DNA of 40,498 nucleotides from Cloacibacterium sp. (GTDB lineage Bacteria; Bacteroidota; Bacteroidia; Flavobacteriales; Weeksellaceae): NCBI GenBank assembly GCA_017995195.1, contig JAGOJI010000008.1, positions 1 to 40,498 of the forward strand, read 5' to 3'. Shown piece by piece: positions 1 to 6,711 of this stretch (position 1 is its first letter; each line of letters starts with the position of its first letter). The notes under the pieces were generated by a model. It saw only the letters and a program-made list of their open reading frames with translations, ran no database searches and was not told where the DNA came from. The position numbers and the translations under genes were made by a program.

Positions 1-588
1 GGTATTGCCATAGTTGCGTTGGCGATTGTCATTCCAACCGGAATTATTGTTGCTGTTCCCTCTGAAACCATTGGTTCTAAACTCAATAATATCTCGGAGT
101 CTGTAAGACGGTCTTACAGAGTAGTATTTCCCGTAATAGTTTCTCTTGTGGCTCTGAAAATATACAATAGGGCTATATCCTCTGTAATATTTTTTTTGGA
201 AACTAATGTATATACGAGGTCCTAAAATTCTTTCCAAGGCAAAGTATCTGTCGTAATACCATCTGTCGGGATTATGTCTGTAACACCGATTCCATTGTCC
301 AAAATTTTTGAATCGGTTATTGAGATACACCACTTCCCTAATCTGAACCGGACTTAGATTGAACTCTACAAAAAAACGATCCCAATTGATTCTTACAATA
401 CTGTTTCTATAATCGTTGTAATAGCCATCATCGTAATAATCCTCCGGAAATTCGTAGTAGTAATCATCCGGATAACTGTACTGGCTATTATAGTACTCAT
501 TACCATAATATTCCTCGCTATTGGGGTAATACTGACTAAAACCCATTCCAGCTACTGAAAGTGCTATGGTTAAAAAAAACTTTTTCAT
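1..588 (-). CDS. Secreted tyrosine-rich protein, 3' end outside the window
   Basis: The reading frame is open from an ATG at 588 to the window edge: 196 codons without a stop, so the C-terminus is missing. Residues 1-19 form a signal peptide (MKKFFLTIALSVAGMGFSQ, a typical flavobacterial FSQ cleavage end). Residues 20-60 are low complexity and very rich in Tyr with Asp, Glu and Asn; I count 16 Tyr in about 41 residues. From about residue 62 the protein changes to a more ordered, basic segment with many Arg and Tyr (NWDRFF, RWYYDRYF, KKYYRGY), and it turns Asn/Gly-rich near the cut. No enzyme motif is visible and I do not recognise the family. An extracellular or outer-membrane-associated role is inferred only from the signal peptide. 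The plus-strand frame at 19-225 is a shadow of it. Confidence 0.75.
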   Translation of the reverse strand, partial: MKKFFLTIALSVAGMGFSQYYPNSEEYYGNEYYNSQYSYPDDYYYEFPEDYYDDGYYNDYRNSIVRINWDRFFVEFNLSPVQIREVVYLNNRFKNFGQWNRCYRHNPDRWYYDRYFALERILGPRIYISFQKKYYRGYSPIVYFQSHKRNYYGKYYSVRPSYRLRDIIEFRTNGFRGNSNNNSGWNDNRQRNYGNT

Positions 589-916
589 GTGATTAAATAA
601 ATTAAGGTTTATATATCATCTTAATTAAAATACAATGCCAAACTTGAATTTCAATTAAAAAAATATAAAAATATTACCATGAAATCTAAAATTTAGAAAC
701 ACTACATTTACCTTTAGATAAGATAAGCCATGAAAAGTTAAAATACTGAAGATAAGGTTAGAAAAATGAGATAATTAGGTAATGAGGTAATTGTTTTACT
801 GTCTGCTTTTATCAATAGATAAAAGTGTGGATTTAGTGCTTCCAATACATTATCACATTACCTAATTACCCAATTACCTCATCATCACATTCACCTTGTT
901 GACCCTGAGATGATTT
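589..916. other. Intergenic region with a fold-back element
   Basis: This 328-base gap between the tyrosine-rich protein and pyk holds no convincing coding frame. Its left part (589-720) is A+T-rich leader for the gene ending at the edge; I see no clean TAnnTTTG promoter there. Its right part carries the fold-back listed separately at 766-882. No T-run terminator directly follows the pyk stop codon. Confidence 0.6.
766..882 (-). repeat. 26-bp imperfect inverted repeat downstream of pyk
   Basis: The left arm (766-791) and the reverse complement of the right arm (857-882) agree at 23 of 26 positions. Both arms are built from short words of the type GGTAATTA/GGTAATG. The loop contains its own perfect 8-bp hairpin, CTTTTATC-aata-GATAAAAG, at 806-825. 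Two of the three mismatches become G-U pairs if the minus strand is transcribed but A-C mismatches on the plus strand, which fits an RNA fold in the pyk 3' untranslated region. Function unknown: it could stabilise the 3' end, act as an unusual terminator, or be a small dispersed repeat. Confidence 0.6.
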
Positions 917-2359
917 TTATATCGTAGAAAGCCTAAGTGTATTGGTTTTTCCGCTTTCGTAAACAGGCATAGCGTTTAGGTTTACTACAAAATCTCCTTG
1001 CTGTACAAAACCATAGTTGTGTGCCAACATATTTACCTGAATAACTGTTTCGTCGGTAGATTTTTGCATATTGTAAAAGTAAGCACGAACTCCCCAAAGC
1101 AAATTGAGCTTGGTAAGAACCCTTTTATTCGAACAAAATACAATGATATGGGCATTCGGGCGGTGGGCAGAAATTTGAAACGCAGTATATCCCGAATTGG
1201 TAAGCGTAATAATAGCTTGGGCATTGGCCTTTTTAGCAATTCTTACTGCGGAATAGCACAACATATCTGTAACGTATCTTTCCTCAATAATGCTCGATTT
1301 TTCAATTGGCTTGTTTGTACTGATATATAATTTATCTTTTTCGATATTTTTGATGATTTTAGTAATGTTTTTCACCACATCTATAGGATATTTCCCTACA
1401 GAAGTTTCTCCGGAAAGCATCACGGCATCGGCTCCATCGAGCACTGAATTTGCCACATCGTTTACCTCGGCACGTGTAGGCGTAAGGCTATTGATCATGG
1501 TTTCCATCATCTGTGTAGCGATAATTACAGGCTTGGCGTGGTATCTGGCTTTTTCTACCAATTTTTTCTGGATAACCGGAACTTCTTCCATGGGAACTTC
1601 TACTCCCAAATCTCCTCTGGCAACCATAATAGCATCACATTCTTCCAAAATTTCCTCTATGTTTTCAACGCCTTCCGGCTTTTCTATTTTGGCAACAATA
1701 GGCGTTTTGAATTTACTGGTTGCATGGTTTTTAATCAGTTCTTTCAAATCTTTTATGTCTTGAGCATGTCTTACGAAAGAAAGGGCAATCCAATCAAATT
1801 CGTTATCCAACATAAAATGAGCATCTTGAATATCCTTCTCCGTTAAAGCAGGTAAAGAAATTGCGGTATTAGGAAGATTAACCCCTTTTTTGGAGCTCAA
1901 CAGTCCGCCCTGAATAGTTTTAGCTCTTACTGTATCTTTCTCATTGGTTTCTATAACTTCGAAAACCAATTTACCATCGTCTATCAATATTCTCTCACCT
2001 ACTTTTACATCTTTAGGGAAGCGTTCGTAGGTCATAAATACTTTGGTAGCGTCGCCTTCTACGTTTTCATTGGTAAAAGTAAGAATATCTCCCGGATTAA
2101 GGTAAGAACCTTCCTTTACTACACCTACTCTTAGTTTCGGACCTTGCAGGTCTCCAAGAATAGATGTTGTGAAACCAAATTCTTCGTTTAGACCTCTAAT
2201 GATGTCTACATTGCTTTTTACAATATCGTAATCAGCATGTGAAAAATTGATTCTAAATACATCTACGCCGGCTTGTATGAGCTGAAGAATAATTTCTCTG
2301 CCAGACGATGCCGGTCCCAGTGTTGCTATTATTTTAGTTTTTTTGTTGTCTTTATTCAT
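917..2359 (-). CDS. pyk: Pyruvate kinase
   Basis: Converts phosphoenolpyruvate and ADP to pyruvate and ATP, the last step of glycolysis, in the cytosol. The 480-residue length is normal. The N-terminus has the barrel start TKIIATLGPAS (residues 8-18) and the FRINFSHAD substrate loop at 35-43. The pyruvate kinase signature around the catalytic lysine is AKIEKPEG (K224), followed by MVARGDLGVE (245-254) for metal binding and ATQMMETM (281-288). The C-terminal regulatory domain begins near 360. The start ATG lies inside the end of the upstream small gene (8-bp overlap), so translation is probably coupled. It is the last gene of the acpP-fabF-rnc operon; the association with RNase III and fatty-acid genes is common in Flavobacteriia. 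Confidence 0.97.
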   Translation of the reverse strand: MNKDNKKTKIIATLGPASSGREIILQLIQAGVDVFRINFSHADYDIVKSNVDIIRGLNEEFGFTTSILGDLQGPKLRVGVVKEGSYLNPGDILTFTNENVEGDATKVFMTYERFPKDVKVGERILIDDGKLVFEVIETNEKDTVRAKTIQGGLLSSKKGVNLPNTAISLPALTEKDIQDAHFMLDNEFDWIALSFVRHAQDIKDLKELIKNHATSKFKTPIVAKIEKPEGVENIEEILEECDAIMVARGDLGVEVPMEEVPVIQKKLVEKARYHAKPVIIATQMMETMINSLTPTRAEVNDVANSVLDGADAVMLSGETSVGKYPIDVVKNITKIIKNIEKDKLYISTNKPIEKSSIIEERYVTDMLCYSAVRIAKKANAQAIITLTNSGYTAFQISAHRPNAHIIVFCSNKRVLTKLNLLWGVRAYFYNMQKSTDETVIQVNMLAHNYGFVQQGDFVVNLNAMPVYESGKTNTLRLSTI

Positions 2360-2822
2360 AATAATGTATTAGTTGATACAAATCCTCATTGGGATTTATG
2401 GAATATTCCTGAATTTCAAAAATCAAATCCTGTGGTAATTGGATTACAGAAAAATCGGCACATTCTTCTTGCGAAGTTACGATATAATCTATATCTTTAA
2501 CAGAACTGAGAAGATATTTATTTTCATCTGCACCATCGAAAAGTTCAAAGTGTTCTTGTACTTTTTCTACCCGATCAGGCATATTGGCAATCAGCACAAA
2601 AGAGGTTTGAGTTCCGCAATCATAGGCTTCAAATCTTGGAAAATGGTACAGATGATTTTGGTTCTCCACCATGATATCTTCCATTCTGCAAAACTGAAAA
2701 AAATTGAGTTGATTGATTTTAAAAAATACTTCATGACAGGGAAGATGATGAGCTAACTTTATCAGTCCGACAGTGATAGCCTCTTCCTCTACCGTATCAA
2801 GAAATAGTTTTTTGTTTTTCAA
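2352..2822 (-). CDS. Small conserved protein between rnc and pyk (IPExxxVDY-like family)
   Basis: A 156-residue protein of unknown function. Its position between rnc and pyk and its size match the Bacteroidota family named for an IPExxxVDY motif. In this copy the motif is degenerate: residues 105-113 read LSSVKDIDY, so only the final hydrophobic-Asp-Tyr part is kept. There is no signal peptide or membrane segment; the sequence is mildly acidic and cytosolic in character (for example EEEAITVG at 12-19 and QEECADFS at 118-125). It overlaps rnc by 26 bp upstream and pyk by 8 bp downstream, so the three genes are almost certainly co-translated. The family assignment rests on position and the residual motif. 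Confidence 0.7.
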   Translation of the reverse strand: MKNKKLFLDTVEEEAITVGLIKLAHHLPCHEVFFKINQLNFFQFCRMEDIMVENQNHLYHFPRFEAYDCGTQTSFVLIANMPDRVEKVQEHFELFDGADENKYLLSSVKDIDYIVTSQEECADFSVIQLPQDLIFEIQEYSINPNEDLYQLIHYYE

Positions 2823-3564
2823 GAATATTTTCTTTTTTATTTAAGGTATAAAATGCTCTTTGTGCTGCTTTTTCTTCTGCCTTTTTCTTGGAAGATTCCG
2901 AAGCGTGTACAAGGTTTTCGTTGTTCAGCCAAATACGGCTTTTGAAAAGAATCTTTTTGTTGGGTAAAACTTCTTCTGTAGTTTCGTACCGGATATTGAC
3001 TTTCTTTTTCTGACTCCACTCCAACAAAAGACTTTTATAGCTTACAATTTTATTTTCGAGCTTTACAATTTCCTGTGGTTTCAGTAGCCAATTTATTACA
3101 ACTGTTTCGCAAGTTTTGTAATTTACATCCAAATAAATCGCTCCTATAAAAGCTTCCAACAGATTTCCGGCTATATTTTCTCCCAATGTGTTGGATTGCC
3201 CATTTTGGATAAACTGAGTAAGTTGGAGTTCTTCTCCAAGTTTATTCAAATTTTTTCTGTTCACAATTTTGGATTTCATTTGTGTAAGAAACCCCTCGTT
3301 TTCGGCAGGATAATTGGCGAATAAATAGCACGAGATAATACTCCCCAAAACCGCATCACCCAAAAATTCTAATCGTTCAAAGTTTCTTGAATCCGAATTT
3401 TTAGTGGCTTGCCTTAAAGAAAAAGCCTCTCGATAGAGCTCTATATTTTGAACTTTGAAGCCTGTAAGTTTGCTGATTTCAGTAGAAAATTTGGAATCCT
3501 TATCGGAAAGTTTTTTGCTTTTGTTTTTAGTGAGAAATGTAGAAATATATTTCTTTATCTCCAT
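2797..3564 (-). CDS. rnc: Ribonuclease III
   Basis: Double-strand-specific endoribonuclease that processes rRNA precursors and mRNA. The RNase III signature ERLEFLGDAVL is at residues 63-73, giving the metal-site acids E63, E66 and D70. The second half of the active site is in GNLLEAFIGAIYLD (133-146), where E137 matches the essential C-terminal Glu; the position of E. coli D114 is Asn134. A double-stranded RNA-binding domain follows at about 174-242, ending in the basic KKKAEEKAAQRAF helix. At 255 residues it is slightly longer than E. coli Rnc because of an N-terminal Lys-rich extension. It lies 8 bases after fabF and overlaps the next gene. Confidence 0.96.
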   Translation of the reverse strand: MEIKKYISTFLTKNKSKKLSDKDSKFSTEISKLTGFKVQNIELYREAFSLRQATKNSDSRNFERLEFLGDAVLGSIISCYLFANYPAENEGFLTQMKSKIVNRKNLNKLGEELQLTQFIQNGQSNTLGENIAGNLLEAFIGAIYLDVNYKTCETVVINWLLKPQEIVKLENKIVSYKSLLLEWSQKKKVNIRYETTEEVLPNKKILFKSRIWLNNENLVHASESSKKKAEEKAAQRAFYTLNKKENILEKQKTIS

Positions 3565-3572
3565 CTATTTAT

Positions 3573-4820
3573 TTAGATTTTCTTAAACAAAACACAGGCA
3601 TTATGCCCACCAAACCCGAACGTATTGCTCATGGCTACTTTTACGTCTTTTTTCACCGGCGTGTTGAATGTAAAATTGAGACGTGGATCAATCTGTTCAT
3701 CATCGGTAAAATGATTAATGGTAGGTGGAACAACCCCATGAATAATGGTGCCTAAAGAAGCAATAGCCTCTATAACTCCGGCTGCACCTAACAAGTGTCC
3801 CGTCATAGATTTGGTAGAGTTGATCTGGATTTTGTACGCATGCTCTCCGAAGAGTCTTGCAATAGCATTAGATTCTGCGATATCACCCAGCGGCGTAGAC
3901 GTCCCATGCATATTGATGTGATCTACCTCGTCGGCTGAAATTCCGGCATCTTCTAAGCAATTTTTCATCACCAGATATGCTCCCAAACCTTCCGGATGTG
4001 GTGCTGTAATATGGTAAGCATCGGCACTAAGCCCTGCCCCTAATAATTCACCGTAAATAGTGGCTCCTCTTTTTTTGGCGTGCTCGTATTCTTCGAGAAT
4101 CATACTTCCTGCTCCTTCGCCCAGTACAAAACCATCGCGGTCTTTATCAAAAGGCCTTGAAGCCGTCTTATAATCATCATTTCTGGTAGATAGAGCGTGT
4201 AAGGCATTAAAACCTCCTACACCACTCGCAACAACTGCCGCTTCGGATCCTCCTGCAACAATCACGTCTGCCTTGCCTAACTGAATGAGCATTTTGGCAT
4301 CTATAATGGCGTTGGAAGAAGAAGCACAAGCAGAAACCGTGGTATAATTAGGACCATGGAAACCATATTCTATAGAGATGTTTCCCGGCGTAATGTCGGA
4401 AATCATTTTTGGTATAAAAAACGGATTGAATCTTGGGATTCCTTGAGATTTAGCAAAATCTAAAACTTCTGTTTCAAAAGTATCTAAACCACCAATTCCC
4501 GAGCCCCAAACTACTCCTACTCGGTCTTTGTTTACCGCATCTTCCACAATTCGGCTGTGTGCAATAGCTTCTCTTGCAGCAATCTGCCCCAGTTGAGAAT
4601 TTCTATCCATCTTTTTCGCCTCTTTTTTATCGAAATAATGAAGAGGATCAAAGTTTTTTACCTCACAAGCGAATTTGGTTTTGAAGTTGGTGGAATCAAA
4701 AAGAGTAATAGGTGCAGCACCACTTACACCTTTTAGGAGGTTTTCCCAATATTCGTTGGCTGTATTCCCTATGGGTGTAATGGCTCCAAAACCTGTAACT
4801 ACTACTCTCTTCAATTCCAT
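3573..4820 (-). CDS. fabF: 3-oxoacyl-[acyl-carrier-protein] synthase II
   Basis: Condensing enzyme that extends acyl-ACP with malonyl-ACP in type II fatty-acid synthesis. The 415-residue protein has the thiolase-fold triad of the KAS II class: nucleophile C165 in TVSACASSSNA, H305 in NMHGTSTPLGD and H342 in MTGHLLGAAG, with the conserved K337 in NSTKSMTGH. The start VVVTGFGAITPIGNT (residues 6-20) is typical of FabF. It lies 23 bases downstream of acpP and 8 bases upstream of rnc, in the usual acpP-fabF order. Confidence 0.97.
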   Translation of the reverse strand: MELKRVVVTGFGAITPIGNTANEYWENLLKGVSGAAPITLFDSTNFKTKFACEVKNFDPLHYFDKKEAKKMDRNSQLGQIAAREAIAHSRIVEDAVNKDRVGVVWGSGIGGLDTFETEVLDFAKSQGIPRFNPFFIPKMISDITPGNISIEYGFHGPNYTTVSACASSSNAIIDAKMLIQLGKADVIVAGGSEAAVVASGVGGFNALHALSTRNDDYKTASRPFDKDRDGFVLGEGAGSMILEEYEHAKKRGATIYGELLGAGLSADAYHITAPHPEGLGAYLVMKNCLEDAGISADEVDHINMHGTSTPLGDIAESNAIARLFGEHAYKIQINSTKSMTGHLLGAAGVIEAIASLGTIIHGVVPPTINHFTDDEQIDPRLNFTFNTPVKKDVKVAMSNTFGFGGHNACVLFKKI

Positions 4821-4843
4821 AAACTAAATTTTCCAGTAAAAAA

Positions 4844-5083
4844 TTATTGTTTGATAACTTCTTCGATGTAAGCGATTGCGTGACCTACTGTGGTAATTTT
4901 TTCAGCTTGATCATCAGGAATTTGAATATTGAATTCTTTTTCGAATTCCATAATCAATTCAACGGTATCTAATGAATCTGCTCCTAAATCGTTTGTGAAG
5001 CTAGCTTCTGGAGTTACTTCAGTTTCTTCAACGTCAAGCTTATCTGCGATGATAGCTTTTACTCTTGATGTAATGTCTGACAT
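4844..5083 (-). CDS. acpP: Acyl carrier protein
   Basis: Carries growing acyl chains as thioesters on 4'-phosphopantetheine during fatty-acid synthesis. The protein is 79 residues, the normal length, with the attachment serine S37 in the motif [10 protein letters not shown] and the usual acidic helices. I chose the ATG at 5083 ([11 protein letters not shown]). A longer frame opens at 5140, but that codon lies in the -33 region of the promoter, so it would not be transcribed, and its extra 19 residues are unlike any ACP. First gene of the operon that runs through fabF and rnc to pyk. Confidence 0.97.
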   Translation of the reverse strand: MSDITSRVKAIIADKLDVEETEVTPEASFTNDLGADSLDTVELIMEFEKEFNIQIPDDQAEKITTVGHAIAYIEEVIKQ

Positions 5084-5116
5084 AGCAATTTGATTTTTAA
5101 ATTTGTTAATCTGGTG

Positions 5117-5145
5117 CAAATATATGAATTTTCGATACAATGCAA
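5117..5145 (-). promoter_or_regulatory. Promoter of the acpP-fabF-rnc-pyk operon
   Basis: On the minus strand the -7 box TATATTTG (5124-5117) fits the flavobacterial consensus TAnnTTTG exactly, with a TTG -33 element at 5145-5143 and an 18-base spacer. Transcription should start near 5110, leaving a leader of roughly 27 bases before the acpP ATG. It excludes the longer acpP start at 5140. Confidence 0.75.
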
Positions 5146-5269
5146 TTTTTTTTTGTAAATTTCAGAGATAAGAATGCTCTATTGAATGAAAGTGAATATT
5201 TGTGTTTTTCCCACAGATTATACTTCTGTAATCAATTTGCTTTGGGGATTAAATAACTTCTATTCCAAA

Positions 5270-5320
5270 TTAAGCAGATTTTTACCCCATAAGTCTTTTT
5301 TAATCTTAGAATCTGCTTAA
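5270..5320. promoter_or_regulatory. 11-bp perfect inverted repeat overlapping the glmU-like promoter
   Basis: TTAAGCAGATT (5270-5280) and AATCTGCTTAA (5310-5320) are perfect reverse complements separated by 29 bases. The right arm covers the first bases of the -7 box TAAATTTG. Arrangement and symmetry are those of an operator bound by a dimeric regulator, or of two half-sites looped together. The binding protein is unknown. It lies between divergent genes and could also affect acpP. Confidence 0.45.
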
Positions 5321-5325
5321 ATTTG
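5318..5325 (+). promoter_or_regulatory. -7 element for the glmU-like gene
   Basis: TAAATTTG matches TAnnTTTG exactly. A clear TTG -33 box is missing; the region at the expected distance is T-rich. The predicted leader of about 65 bases contains the hairpin at 5334-5357. Confidence 0.5.
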
Positions 5326-5333
5326 TACTTTTC

Positions 5334-5357
5334 GTAGAGCAACAAAAATTGTTCTAC
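5334..5357 (+). other. Stem-loop in the 5' leader of the glmU-like gene
   Basis: GTAGAGCAA and TTGTTCTAC pair over 9 positions with one G-U pair and a 6-base loop (caaaaa). It sits just downstream of the predicted transcription start and may stabilise the mRNA 5' end. There is no T-run after it, so it is not a terminator. Confidence 0.4.
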
Positions 5358-5397
5358 AATTATTTATAATTTTAAGGAATCTCCAAACACATACATT

Positions 5398-6561
5398 ATG
5401 CAACTTGTTTCCTCAGACGCCCAATATTGGGAAGATTTTCTCCCGCTTACTTACACCAGACCCATCGCAGAAATACGAATGGGAATCCTTAGTTTTAGAG
5501 AACGGTGGCAGAAAATATTAGGCTGGGAAGAGACGGCATATATCACGGAAAATTATCTTCAAAATAAATTTAGAAAACCTAAAGGAATACAAAGTCTTCT
5601 TTTGGTTCCCAATTTTCTACCTACGGAAAATACCATCAATCAAATTAAAAATCTACAACCCGGCGAAGCACTGGTGTATGACAATGAAGTGATTGCAGCC
5701 AATGTAAACATGGATAATTTCTCCCTCAGTCAAATTGAAAAAATGACGGACATTACCGAGAAATTACTCTTCATTAAACAACCTTCGGATATTTTTTCTT
5801 TTAATGAAGACTTTCTGAATTTTGATTTTGAACTGATGACCAAAGGCAGAGCTTCTCAACCTCTTTCCGAAACCAACGGATTTTTGGGGGACAAAAAAGA
5901 CTTGTTCATAGAAGAAGGAGCAAGTATTGAATTTGCGACCATCAATTGCAGAACAGGGAAAATCTACATCGGGAAAAACGCTGAAATTATGGAAGGAGCT
6001 CTAATTCGTGGTTCTTTGGCATTATGTGAAGGTTCCAAAATCAATATGGGAGCAAAAATCTATGGAGCCACTACCATAGGACCGCACTCTAAAGTGGGTG
6101 GCGAGGTCAATAATACTGTAATTTTCGGGTATTCCAACAAAGGACACGAAGGCTTTATCGGCAATTCTGTGGTGGGCGAATGGTGCAATTTGGGTGCAGA
6201 CACCAACTCATCAAACCTTAAAAACAACTACGCCAATGTAAAACTGTGGAATTATCGATTGAAGAAATTTGTAGACACCGGATTACAGTTCTGCGGGCTT
6301 ATTATGGGAGACCATGCCAAAACTGCGATTAACACACAGTTTAATACAGGAACCGTAGTCGGAGTTGCTGCGAATATCTTCAAAACGGGTTTTCCTCCGA
6401 ATCTTATCAAGAATTTCTCTTGGGGCGGTATGATGCACGATGAGTCCTTCAATCTCGACAAAGCCTACGAAGTAGCCGAAAAAGTAATGGCACGGAGGAA
6501 GATAGCTTTAGCAGAAGAGGATAAAGAAATTTTGAAGTATATTTATCAAGAATACAATTAA
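5398..6561 (+). CDS. Alternative GlmU: sugar nucleotidyltransferase with left-handed beta-helix
   Basis: A 387-residue protein of the Bacteroidota family annotated as UDP-N-acetylglucosamine diphosphorylase/glucosamine-1-phosphate N-acetyltransferase (TIGR03991 type), predicted to make UDP-GlcNAc for cell wall and lipid A. The N-terminus carries the family block LPLTYTRPIAEIRMGILSFR (residues 16-35) instead of the usual LAAGxGxRM loop of GlmU. From about 185 to 330 there is a hexapeptide-repeat beta-helix (IYIGKNAEI, IRGSLALCEGS, IYGATTIG, VVGEWCNLGA), the acyltransferase fold. Substrate is inferred from the family. Transcribed alone, divergent from acpP. Confidence 0.85.
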   Translation: MQLVSSDAQYWEDFLPLTYTRPIAEIRMGILSFRERWQKILGWEETAYITENYLQNKFRKPKGIQSLLLVPNFLPTENTINQIKNLQPGEALVYDNEVIAANVNMDNFSLSQIEKMTDITEKLLFIKQPSDIFSFNEDFLNFDFELMTKGRASQPLSETNGFLGDKKDLFIEEGASIEFATINCRTGKIYIGKNAEIMEGALIRGSLALCEGSKINMGAKIYGATTIGPHSKVGGEVNNTVIFGYSNKGHEGFIGNSVVGEWCNLGADTNSSNLKNNYANVKLWNYRLKKFVDTGLQFCGLIMGDHAKTAINTQFNTGTVVGVAANIFKTGFPPNLIKNFSWGGMMHDESFNLDKAYEVAEKVMARRKIALAEEDKEILKYIYQEYN

Positions 6562-6711
6562 ATCCCATTGAACATAATAAGGGGATAATTACAAACCATT
6601 CTTCCATTAAAAAAACTCATCTTGAATAAAGCCTAAAACGCTAATTGATGCAGTCGATTCCGAATCAGATTTATTTTAAGTAATTTTACAACATTATTTA
6701 GAGGAATATTT

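Noticed and set aside
19-225. Open frame on the plus strand at the left edge
   Set aside because: It is antisense to the signal-peptide-bearing minus-strand protein, which stays open through the whole region, and it has no recognisable protein features.
6640-6711. FNR-type binding site (TTGAT...ATCAA) before the copper ATPase
   Set aside because: A TTGAT half-site and a GATTC-c-GAATC palindrome are there, but the full spaced consensus is not.
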